Assembly: GCA_964348605.1 (NCBI GenBank)
Contig: CAYGDC010000013.1
Coordinates: 1-11,930 of the forward strand
Source of the DNA: JALOAR01 sp964348605
GTDB taxonomy: Bacteria > Patescibacteriota > Minisyncoccia > UBA6257 > Colwellbacteraceae
Reading direction: 5' to 3'
Length of the DNA stretch: 11,930 bases
Position 1 is the stretch's first letter, and every line of letters starts with the position of its first letter. A model generated the notes under the pieces. It saw only the letters and a program-made list of their open reading frames with translations, searched no databases and was not told where the DNA came from. This document shows, in pieces, positions 5,248 through 11,694 of the stretch. The position numbers and the translations under genes are program-made.

Positions 5248-6342
5248 ATGTCTGTCCCCAAAAAAAATCAAAAAACTGTTATTTTTGCCATAGAAACTAG
5301 TTGTGACGAAACAGCTATGGCTCTTTTAGAGGCGCGTGGCGGATTAGTATCTCCGCGCTTTAAGCTTATTAAAAGCACAGTATTGTCACAGATAGCGATG
5401 CATAAAGAGTTTGGTGGCGTAGTGCCTAATATCGCAAAAAGAGAGCATGGCAAAGCTTTGCCAGAAATGATTAAGTTATTTGAAAATCTTCCTGCATTTC
5501 AAAAAACTGAGTTGATTGCTGTAACAACTGGCCCCGGCCTTACGCCAGCACTCTGGACAGGCATTGAGTTTGCGAAAGAATTTGGGAGAAAAAATAATAA
5601 AAAAGTTTTTGGAACAAATCATATTAAAGGACACCTTTATAGCTTTTTGCTTTCTAATCCCAGAAATCTAAAAAACATGTTTCCCATGACTGCTCTTGTC
5701 GCAAGTGGGGGTCATACAATTCTTTTTTTACTGGAAAACATCAGCACCATAATTAAGCTTGGAGAAACAAGAGATGATGCTTCTGGCGAAGCCTTTGATA
5801 AAGGAGCGCGACTTTTGGGCCTCCCCTATCCAGGAGGGCCAGAGTTATCACGGGTTGCTGAAGAAGGAAACGATAAAGCTTTTGATTTTCCTCGGCCGAT
5901 GATAAATCAAAAAAATTATGACTTTAGTTTTTCTGGACTTAAAACCGCTCTCCTTTATCAATTAAAAAATAGTAATAAAGCAAACTGGAGAGATATAAAT
6001 CAAAGAGCTGTTTCTAATATATCTAAAAATCTTGCTCCTAAAATGCGAGCTGATGTTGCTGCAAGTTTTGAAAAAGCTATTGTGGACTGTCTTGTTGTTA
6101 AGTCTTTTCGAGCAGTAGAGAAATACAAATGTCGCTCACTTGTTATTTCTGGAGGCGTATCTGCAAATAAGCGTCTGCGGAAAGAATGCGCGCGAATGGC
6201 TAAAAAACAAAAAATTCGCTTTCTTGCTCCAGAACAACAATTTAGCACTGATAATGCCGCTATGATTGCCTCTTCTAGTTATATTGAAAATTTGATGGGC
6301 GTAAATCGCAAGCTTGAAGCTGACGGAAACCTTGTGATATAG
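5248..6342 (+). CDS. tsaD: tRNA N6-threonylcarbamoyladenosine transferase TsaD
   Basis: TsaD moves the threonylcarbamoyl group from threonylcarbamoyl-AMP onto A37 of tRNAs reading ANN codons, in complex with TsaB and TsaE. The ASKHA fold is visible: AIETSCDETAMALL near the N-terminus, metal-binding H125 and H129 in NHIKGH, SGGHT, then DDASGEAFDKGARLLGLPYP, SGGVSANKRLR and, near the end, FSTDNAAM with D335. The length from the chosen ATG is 364 aa, slightly above the family norm. A GTG at 5230 is in frame and would add six residues, but the ATG fits the candidate promoter and the usual N-terminus better. Its partners are not in the window. The valS gene follows after 27 nt on the same strand, suggesting co-transcription. 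The stop is TAG. Confidence 0.96.
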   Translation: MSVPKKNQKTVIFAIETSCDETAMALLEARGGLVSPRFKLIKSTVLSQIAMHKEFGGVVPNIAKREHGKALPEMIKLFENLPAFQKTELIAVTTGPGLTPALWTGIEFAKEFGRKNNKKVFGTNHIKGHLYSFLLSNPRNLKNMFPMTALVASGGHTILFLLENISTIIKLGETRDDASGEAFDKGARLLGLPYPGGPELSRVAEEGNDKAFDFPRPMINQKNYDFSFSGLKTALLYQLKNSNKANWRDINQRAVSNISKNLAPKMRADVAASFEKAIVDCLVVKSFRAVEKYKCRSLVISGGVSANKRLRKECARMAKKQKIRFLAPEQQFSTDNAAMIASSSYIENLMGVNRKLEADGNLVI

Positions 6343-6369
6343 CCTTAAATAAAGCAAAATTAAAACCAA

Positions 6370-8559
6370 ATGAATACGCGATACGAGCATCAAGTTGCTG
6401 AAAATAAAATCTACGAAGATTGGGAAAAATCCGGATTTTTTAATCCAGATAATTTACCAGGCAAAGGCAAGCCGTTCACTATCATTATGCCTCCTCCGAA
6501 CGCGAATGGGTCCCTGCATATCGGACACGCTCTTTTTGTAACCTTAGAAGACATTATGATTCGCTACTCGCGTATGCGTGGCAGGAAAGCTCTGTGGCTA
6601 CCAGGAGCTGACCACGCTGGATTTGAAACCCAAGTTGTTTATAACAAAAAATTAGAAAAAGAAGGGCGTTCTTTTTGGGAAATGCCAAAAACCCAGCTTT
6701 ATGACGAGATAAAAGAGTTCACTTTGGCTAATAAAGAATATATGGAGGGGCAATTACGAAAACTCGGAGCAAGTTGCGATTGGTCTAGGGCAAAATTCAC
6801 TCTTGATGAAGATATTCGTAGCGTAGTTTATGAAACTTTTGAAAAATTATATAAAGACGGGCTTGTTTATCGTGCCGAACGACCAGTTAATTGGTGCATA
6901 AAACACCAAACAACTCTTTCTGATTTAGAAATTAAACATATAGAGCGCGTCGATAAACTTTATTACATCAAGTACGCCTTAGAAAATAGTGAAGACTTTA
7001 TTGAGGTTGCAACCGCAAGGCCTGAAACTATCCCTGCAGACATAGCTCTTGCAGTGCATTCAAAATCACATTTTAAAAAATTCGTGGGCAAAAAAGTTAT
7101 AAATCCACTAACTAAAAAACCTATGCCTGTGATATCCGATATTTCAGTTGACCCTGACTTTGGCTCTGGCGCTTTAAAAATTACGCCTTATCACGACTCA
7201 TCAGACTTCGCTATTTGGGAAAAACATAAATCAATAATTGCAGAAATGCCTGTTTCTATAATAGACCGATATGGCAAACTTACAGAAGGCGCAGGCAAAG
7301 AATTAGTAGGATTAAAAATAAAAGAGGCGAGAGATAAATCAGTAGAGTTACTTATCGCAAATGGTAATTTTGTTAAAGCAGAAGATTACACCCACCAAGT
7401 CTCCGCTTGTTATAAATGTGAATCCATTATAGAACCACGCGTTATGATGCAATGGTTTATTAAAATGACAGAAAAACAAACAAAGAAGCAACAGTCTTTG
7501 CGAGACCTTACCGCAAAAGCTATTAAATCTAAAAAGATTAAAATTATTCCCGTGCGTTATGAAAAAATATTAACGCACTGGCTTGCAAATCTCCGCGACT
7601 GGAATATTTCTCGTCAAATTGTTTGGGGAATTAGAATCCCTGTTTGGTATTGCGCTGATAAGTTAAACAAAAAATGCCACGATAAAAATGGCATAATCAT
7701 AAGTGATAAACAACCCGATAAATGTCCTTATTGCAACGGCAAAAAACTGCAAGCAGAAGAAGATGTTTTTGATACTTGGTTTTCTTCTGGTCAGTGGCCA
7801 TTCGCCACTTTAATGTCTAATCCTGGCGATTTCAAAAAGTTTTATCCAACGGATGTAATGGAAACTGGCTGGGACATTCTTCTTTTTTGGGTAATGCGCA
7901 TGATAACGCTTGGTCTTTATCGCACTGGAAAAGAGCCTTTTAAAACCGTGTATCTGCACGGACTTGTGCGAGATAAAGACAGGCAAAAAATGTCTAAATC
8001 TAAGGGCAATGTTATTAATCCACTAGAAGTTGCTGAAATTTATGGAACAGACGCAGTGAGAATGTCTTTAGTTGTTGGTTCTGCCGCAGGAAACGATCCA
8101 GTAATATCAGAAGATAAAATTCGTGGATACCGTAATTTTACAACAAAGATTTGGAATGCCTCTCGTTTTGTTTTAATGGAGCATCAAAATAATCCATTTC
8201 CTAAAACAGATATTAAATTAAAATTAACTCCTCGCGATCGCAAAAATATTCGTGATATGGAAACGGCAAAAAAGAAAGTGGCGCAACTTATTGAAAAATT
8301 TGATTTTAATCGCGCCGCCGAAACAGCATATCATTATTTTTGGCATACATTTGCTGATAAGGTGATAGAAGAATCAAAAGAGCGCTTAAAATCAACTAAT
8401 GTGCAAGACGCTTTTGTAGCGCAAGAAACACTTATAATTATTCTTCTTGGTTCACTTAAAATGCTTCATCCGTTTATGCCGTTTGTGACTGAATCGGTTT
8501 ATCAAGAATTGCCTCCAAAAGCTCGTCGTGCAAAATATTTGATGATTGAAAATTGGTAA
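6370..8559 (+). CDS. valS: valine--tRNA ligase, short form
   Basis: A class I synthetase that charges tRNA-Val. The Rossmann signature H50-IGH53 is in PPNANGSLHIGH, and KMSKS is at 540-544. Valine-type markers include GADHAGFETQ after the HIGH motif, WFIKM before the Rossmann second half, RQIVWGIRIPVW, and ETGWDILLFWVMRM. An editing (CP1) domain lies between about 180 and 340, with TARPETIP. A cysteine pair CPYC, with upstream YC and KC, forms a probable zinc knuckle, and an FDTWFSSGQWPF segment follows. At 729 aa it is well short of the usual 850-950; the protein stops after the anticodon-binding helices and lacks the C-terminal coiled-coil arm that contacts tRNA-Val in other bacteria. No Shine-Dalgarno is seen. 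The last 7 nt overlap the next gene. Confidence 0.94.
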   Translation: MNTRYEHQVAENKIYEDWEKSGFFNPDNLPGKGKPFTIIMPPPNANGSLHIGHALFVTLEDIMIRYSRMRGRKALWLPGADHAGFETQVVYNKKLEKEGRSFWEMPKTQLYDEIKEFTLANKEYMEGQLRKLGASCDWSRAKFTLDEDIRSVVYETFEKLYKDGLVYRAERPVNWCIKHQTTLSDLEIKHIERVDKLYYIKYALENSEDFIEVATARPETIPADIALAVHSKSHFKKFVGKKVINPLTKKPMPVISDISVDPDFGSGALKITPYHDSSDFAIWEKHKSIIAEMPVSIIDRYGKLTEGAGKELVGLKIKEARDKSVELLIANGNFVKAEDYTHQVSACYKCESIIEPRVMMQWFIKMTEKQTKKQQSLRDLTAKAIKSKKIKIIPVRYEKILTHWLANLRDWNISRQIVWGIRIPVWYCADKLNKKCHDKNGIIISDKQPDKCPYCNGKKLQAEEDVFDTWFSSGQWPFATLMSNPGDFKKFYPTDVMETGWDILLFWVMRMITLGLYRTGKEPFKTVYLHGLVRDKDRQKMSKSKGNVINPLEVAEIYGTDAVRMSLVVGSAAGNDPVISEDKIRGYRNFTTKIWNASRFVLMEHQNNPFPKTDIKLKLTPRDRKNIRDMETAKKKVAQLIEKFDFNRAAETAYHYFWHTFADKVIEESKERLKSTNVQDAFVAQETLIIILLGSLKMLHPFMPFVTESVYQELPPKARRAKYLMIENW

Positions 8560-9233
8560 TAACTGACTATATTATTCCTATTTCTGTTTTTCTCGGCTTT
8601 TTTTTAAGCGCGATTTGGCTCGTATTTTTTCTCTTAGAAGACAAGAAAAGACCTGAGCCTAAAAGCGCTATCACAAAAACTTTTATATTAGGGATGGTGT
8701 CTGCTTTAGTAGCCGCGGGAATTGGTAAGGCGTTTCTTTTTATTGCTCCTTCTTTAGGTATTTTAGACTACTCTATGATGTCTATTAGTGTGCACGCCCT
8801 GATAGAAGAGTTGATGAAGTTTCTTGCGGTTTTTATTTTTATAAGCCAGGCTCGCCACTTTGATGAACCTATTGACCGAATAATTTATATGATTACTGCG
8901 GCGCTTGGATTTGCTGTTGTAGAGAATTTTTTCTTTATAATGAGCGCAACTTCTCTTGTGGAAATTATAATAATATCCGTATTTCGTTTTATAGGTGCAA
9001 CTTTAATGCATTCTCTTTCCTCTGGCATACTTGGCAGTATGTGGGCAAAAGGCAGGCTTTTGTTTGGTATTATTTTGGCCACCATAATTCATATTATTTT
9101 TAATTTATTAATTTTAGATTTTGGCCCTAAGTTTTATCCAACTGTTTTTTTGGTATTAATTGCTTTTGTATTATTTTATGAATTTGATATAATAAAAACA
9201 TATTATTATGAAAAACAAACACGCAGAAAATAA
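8553..9233 (+). CDS. PrsW-family intramembrane glutamic protease
   Basis: A polytopic membrane protein (about 7-8 hydrophobic segments, 226 aa) of the PrsW family, named for the B. subtilis protease that cuts anti-sigma factor RsiW. Family motifs are in order: EELMK (85-89), the EExxK signature; VENFFF with E124; H153 in TLMHSLSSG; and H180 in IIHIIFN, all within or near membrane segments. The start must be the TTG at 8553 because a stop codon lies just upstream in frame and the first ATG is far inside. It overlaps the valS stop by 7 nt, implying translational coupling. The substrate is unknown, and no anti-sigma factor is nearby. The 3' end overlaps hsp20 by 26 nt and carries the hsp20 promoter. 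Confidence 0.85.
   Translation: MVITDYIIPISVFLGFFLSAIWLVFFLLEDKKRPEPKSAITKTFILGMVSALVAAGIGKAFLFIAPSLGILDYSMMSISVHALIEELMKFLAVFIFISQARHFDEPIDRIIYMITAALGFAVVENFFFIMSATSLVEIIIISVFRFIGATLMHSLSSGILGSMWAKGRLLFGIILATIIHIIFNLLILDFGPKFYPTVFLVLIAFVLFYEFDIIKTYYYEKQTRRK
9185..9193 (+). promoter_or_regulatory. extended -10 promoter of hsp20, inside prsW
   Basis: TGATATAAT, a perfect TGnTATAAT, ends 14 nt before the hsp20 ATG and lies within the last codons of prsW. Together with the absence of a Shine-Dalgarno it implies a nearly leaderless hsp20 mRNA, independent of the upstream operon. Confidence 0.6.
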
Positions 9234-9588
9234 TGTGTCCTTAATTGGAGATGATGAGGGTCAGCTTACTATAGACGCGTATCAGACGGATGACGATATT
9301 ATTATTGAGTCTACCGTCGCGGGAGTCGAGCCAGACGATATAGATATAGATATCACAAATGACTCAGTTATAATTCGCGGAGAAAGAAAGCATGCAGAAG
9401 AAATATCAGAAGAAAATTATTTATATCAAGAATGTTATTGGGGGAAGTTTTCAAGGGCTGTCACTCTACCGCAGGATATAGATCCCGATAAAGCAAAGGC
9501 AGAATTTAATAATGGCATATTACGCATACAGCTTCCTAAAATAGCGAAAAATAGGGTAAAAAAGCTTAAAGTTCGCTCTGAGGATTAA
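9208..9588 (+). CDS. small heat-shock protein, Hsp20/alpha-crystallin family
   Basis: An ATP-independent holdase chaperone that binds unfolding proteins in the cytosol. The alpha-crystallin domain spans about residues 17-110: it begins at QLTIDAYQTDDDIIIES, continues through AGVEPDDIDIDI and VIIRGERKH, and ends in the family's A-x-x-x-G-x-L signature, here AEFNNGILRIQLPK. At 126 aa it is short: the N-terminal arm is only about 17 residues, and the C-terminal tail (VKKLKVR) lacks a clear IxI motif, so the oligomers may be small. It starts inside the end of prsW in another frame and has its own extended -10 box. A bidirectional hairpin terminator follows. Confidence 0.95.
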   Translation: MKNKHAENNVSLIGDDEGQLTIDAYQTDDDIIIESTVAGVEPDDIDIDITNDSVIIRGERKHAEEISEENYLYQECYWGKFSRAVTLPQDIDPDKAKAEFNNGILRIQLPKIAKNRVKKLKVRSED

Positions 9589-9640
9589 TTGATAAGTTTT
9601 AAGTTAATAAGTTAAAAAAATAAATAGGATTAAGAAAGAA

Positions 9641-9672
9641 AACGGCTCCCTCTTTAAAGAGGTGAAGCCGTT
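9641..9672. terminator. bidirectional intrinsic terminator
   Basis: AACGGCT (9641-9647) pairs with AGCCGTT (9666-9672), and inside it CCTCTTT (9649-9655) pairs with AAAGAGG (9656-9662), with a small bulge between. On the minus strand TTTTCTTTCTT follows, serving the 9684-10031 gene. On the plus strand a TTAAGTTTTGTT run follows, serving hsp20. Confidence 0.85.
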
Positions 9673-9683
9673 AAGTTTTGTTA

Positions 9684-10031
9684 CTAACGATGTGTTTTTT
9701 TTGATTCTGCATTTCTCCCCCTCATTTCGTCTACAATAATAGCCGTTATCCTATTGGATAATTCTATAGCCACCTCCTCTGTCTTAGCGCTCTGGAGCGA
9801 TAGAAAAAGCTGGTCAGCCTTTTGCATGGACTGCTCTTTTTGTTTTGCGTCGCCTATCACTAAAGCAACGCGAAGCTCTACGAAAATTTCAAGAATTTCT
9901 CTCAAAACTTCTTTGTCGCGACCATTGTAAGTTGCAATTGCCGACTCTATTATTTGCAGAGCTTTCGCAACTTGACAGGCTAAGGCCTTTTCATCGGAGC
10001 GCGCTATAATGCAGGCAACAAACTCTGACAT
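9684..10031 (-). CDS. helical protein of unknown function, 115 aa
   Basis: I do not recognise this protein. It is soluble and predicted to be nearly all helical: long amphipathic stretches (about residues 12-35, 43-60, 62-82 and 86-104) separated by short turns, with no signal peptide, membrane segment, cysteine cluster or nucleotide-binding motif, and a basic, disordered C-terminal tail. The size and pattern fit a small four-helix bundle or an adaptor. The start is supported by AGGAGGG 7 nt before the ATG, a strong site that most neighbours lack. It lies between two strong hairpin terminators (9641-9672 and 10109-10139), so it is a single-gene unit. The stop is TAG. Confidence 0.8.
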   Translation of the reverse strand: MSEFVACIIARSDEKALACQVAKALQIIESAIATYNGRDKEVLREILEIFVELRVALVIGDAKQKEQSMQKADQLFLSLQSAKTEEVAIELSNRITAIIVDEMRGRNAESKKTHR

Positions 10032-10037
10032 CTTACT

Positions 10038-10044
10038 CCCTCCT
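10038..10044 (-). promoter_or_regulatory. Shine-Dalgarno site for the 115-aa gene
   Basis: The minus strand reads AGGAGGG, with a spacer of about 6-7 nt to the ATG at 10031. It is the second of only two strong ribosome-binding sites in the window. Confidence 0.8.
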
Positions 10045-10108
10045 TTCTTTAAAACTTAAAGAACTAGTGTAAGTTTAGCAAATCTTATTCTAGCCTATCA
10101 AACCCCTA

Positions 10109-10139
10109 CCAAAATACCGCCCTTAGGGCGGTATTTTGG
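10109..10139. terminator. perfect 14-bp bidirectional hairpin terminator
   Basis: The arms 10109-10122 and 10126-10139 are exact reverse complements around TTA. The GC core (ACCGCCC/GGGCGGT) is flanked by paired A4/T4 tracts, so either strand presents U residues after the GC stem. It ends the secreted-protein transcript on the minus strand. Confidence 0.85.
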
Positions 10140-10195
10140 CGTAATGCTATCTTATAAGTTTTTATCCTTATGTTTTCTTTGAAAATCACGAATGA

Positions 10196-11074
10196 TTAGT
10201 TAATAAGTGCTTGAGGAGATCTGTGCTGAGTAAGGCACGCTTGAAGTTCTGGCGTCATTGTCCATCCGCATTGACCACCCGTTTGGCGTTCGCACCGAGC
10301 AACTCTAAAGCAAGCAAACTCTGGCCTGAATTCACAAGTAGTAATTACATCTTGATCAGAGCAAACCTGGCTACTACAGCCAGTTGCTCTGCATTGTGTA
10401 ACAGGAACAAGAGAAGTGGGCGGTGTAGGCGAAATAGGAGCGGGGGCTGGAGTAGGCGAGGGAATAGCTGTTCCCATAGTTATTGTTACCTCAGAACTAT
10501 TAGTCTCTCTCATATTATCTCTGCGATCGCAGGTAAGCGTATAAATAGTTGTTAATAATGGATTAACCCTTATTTCGCCACTTAAATTTACGTGCCTTGT
10601 TTCTATTACTCTTCTTGTTACGGCCTCTCTAGTTATTATTCTGCAATTAGTGGCTCCAGCCGTATTCCAGATTAGCATTGCAGATTCTCCTTGACTGATA
10701 TTTGCAAGATGAGATCGCAAACTAACTACAAATGGAACAACTGGGGGAATGTGAGGAGTTGCAGGAGCTGCAGGAGTTGCAGGAGTTGCAGGAGCTGCAG
10801 GAGTTGCAGGAGTTGCAGGAGTTGCAGGAGCGTGAGGAACCGGAGGAGTAACAGCTATCCTATCAATTCGCGCCTGAAGAGCTATGAGTTGATTCATAAA
10901 CTCACGAAACTGAGCTAACAGAGCACTGATTTGAGCTCGTACTGCTCCAATCTCAGTGAAGGCAATATTAGTAGGAGTAGCGGTTTGCGCAACAGCAGGA
11001 GTGATTCCAGAAACGCTAACTATAGTTACCAAAGCAATAACGGCTACTCCGATTTTGCGTGCAATTTTATTCAT
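10196..11074 (-). CDS. secreted protein with PAT repeats, Ig-like domain and eight-cysteine cluster
   Basis: A 292-aa exported protein of unknown role. Residues 1-29 form a signal peptide: a basic start, a hydrophobic core VAVIALVTIVSVSG, and cleavage at AVA-Q. A helical, coiled-coil-like part (about 35-73) follows, then eight PAT/PAA tripeptides in a proline-rich stalk, and an Ig-like beta domain with two cysteines (ATNCRI and TLTC) whose SQGESAMLIWNTAGATNC resembles bacterial surface Ig-like repeats. A second Pro-rich linker leads to a C-terminal domain with eight cysteines (C228, 233, 238, 247, 255, 261, 269, 280) containing VCSDQDV, TTCEFRPEFACF and CGWTMTPELQAC. That pattern resembles the eight-cysteine-cluster domain of secreted CPR and other bacterial proteins. 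The ATG at 11074 is preferred over an in-frame TTG at 11083. There is no Shine-Dalgarno. A role at the cell surface is likely; host attachment is possible but unproven. Confidence 0.85.
   Translation of the reverse strand: MNKIARKIGVAVIALVTIVSVSGITPAVAQTATPTNIAFTEIGAVRAQISALLAQFREFMNQLIALQARIDRIAVTPPVPHAPATPATPATPAAPATPATPAAPATPHIPPVVPFVVSLRSHLANISQGESAMLIWNTAGATNCRIITREAVTRRVIETRHVNLSGEIRVNPLLTTIYTLTCDRRDNMRETNSSEVTITMGTAIPSPTPAPAPISPTPPTSLVPVTQCRATGCSSQVCSDQDVITTCEFRPEFACFRVARCERQTGGQCGWTMTPELQACLTQHRSPQALIN
10758..10829. repeat. eight tandem 9-nt repeats encoding PAT/PAA
   Basis: Eight perfect or one-base-variant copies of GTTGCAGGA (six GTT, two GCT forms) lie within the secreted-protein gene. 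On the coding strand each unit is Pro-Ala-Thr or Pro-Ala-Ala. Because the unit is 9 nt, copy-number change would alter stalk length without shifting the frame. Confidence 0.95.
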
Positions 11075-11121
11075 TTTGTACAATTTTGTTTTTATTAAAA
11101 AGGATATGCAATTATATTTTA

Positions 11122-11313
11122 TTATTTCGACTGCTTTAAAGAGATAATCATAATAATAACGCTGGTGATAATCGTAATAATAATAAAGGTGACTAGATGA
11201 TCACCAAAAAAGTCATGCCAATAAGCTCCGATAACAGCGCCAAGCGAAAGCAATGCTAGCTTAAGAATACCTATCTGCCACCATGTAAAAGTGTATGATT
11301 TAAATAAATTCAT
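11122..11313 (-). CDS. small two-helix membrane protein, 63 aa
   Basis: A small inner-membrane protein of unknown function. Two hydrophobic segments lie at about residues 13-32 and 40-58. They are joined by a short polar loop with HDFFGDH, and the protein ends in a basic tail SLKQSK. The N-terminal SYTFTWWQIGILKLALLSLG looks conserved and fits a small hypothetical family I associate with CPR genomes, but I can name no function. The ATG has only a poor purine stretch before it. It is 47 nt upstream of the secreted-protein gene on the same strand, so the two may share a transcript. A tandem array of -10-like boxes lies upstream. The stop is TAA. Confidence 0.75.
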   Translation of the reverse strand: MNLFKSYTFTWWQIGILKLALLSLGAVIGAYWHDFFGDHLVTFIIITIITSVIIMIISLKQSK

Positions 11314-11347
11314 ATTTTTCTTTTTTAAACCTATTTTCGACCTTTTT

Positions 11348-11377
11348 ATTATATCTTTAATTATATTGGAAATTATA
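11348..11377 (-). promoter_or_regulatory. three TATAAT boxes spaced every 12 nt
   Basis: On the minus strand exact TATAAT hexamers occupy 11372-11377, 11360-11365 and 11348-11353, each separated by 6 nt. They lie 35-64 nt before the ATG of the small membrane protein. No clear -35 is seen. Confidence 0.45.
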
Positions 11378-11459
11378 AATAATTAAAATATATGAATCGT
11401 GTTGCTTTAGCTAACTTTGCTTCACTTGATAGCTTTATAATTGCTATTGTTTGGCGTAG

Positions 11460-11541
11460 TGCCCGGGGTGGGACTCGAACCCACACGGAAATTATCCACA
11501 ACATTTTAAGTGTTGCTTGTCTACCATTTCAACACCCGGGC
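11460..11541 (-). tRNA. tRNA-Leu(TAA)
   Basis: An 82-nt class II tRNA on the minus strand: acceptor GCCCGGG/CCCGGGC, D-loop GTTGAAATGGTAGAC, anticodon stem CAACA/TGTTG with loop CTTAAAA, a long variable arm GGA-TAATT-TCC, and T-stem GTGGG/CCCAC around TTCGAGT. The anticodon TAA is at 11506-11508. The discriminator is A and no CCA is encoded. Confidence 0.95.
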
Positions 11542-11619
11542 TTGATGCTATATTGAAGTTTAATAAAAAAACGCAACTGATTCAAGAAGTTAATATTTGC
11601 GCCTATTGCTTACTTTATT

Positions 11620-11694
11620 TGGAGGCCTGGGCGAGAATCGAACTCGCGTATAAGGGTTTTGCAGACCCTTGCCTTACCACTTGGCTACCAGGCC
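11620..11694 (-). tRNA. tRNA-Cys(GCA), CCA encoded
   Basis: A full cloverleaf on the minus strand: acceptor GGCCTGG/CCAGGCC, D-stem GCC/GGC, anticodon stem AGGGT/ACCCT with loop CTGCAAA, and T-stem GCGAG/CTCGC. The anticodon GCA is at 11660-11662. The discriminator is U, the CysRS identity base, followed by an encoded CCA. The first 21 nt also serve as the end of the GIY-YIG coding sequence. Confidence 0.96.

Noticed and set aside
6136..6393. Minus-strand ORF across the tsaD/valS junction
   Set aside because: It is antisense to conserved TsaD sequence, and its residues show no coding pattern.
10758..10829. Short regular repeats that could suggest a CRISPR array
   Set aside because: The 9-nt units are directly tandem with no spacers and encode a Pro-rich stalk in frame.
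10691..10918. Plus-strand ORF rich in Arg-Ser-Cys repeats
   Set aside because: It is the antisense reading of the 9-nt PAT repeat in the secreted-protein gene and has no start signal of its own.
11547..11570. Promoter-like TTGCGT...TATAGC before tRNA-Leu
   Set aside because: The -10 would place the start at or inside the mature tRNA 5' end, which is not workable.
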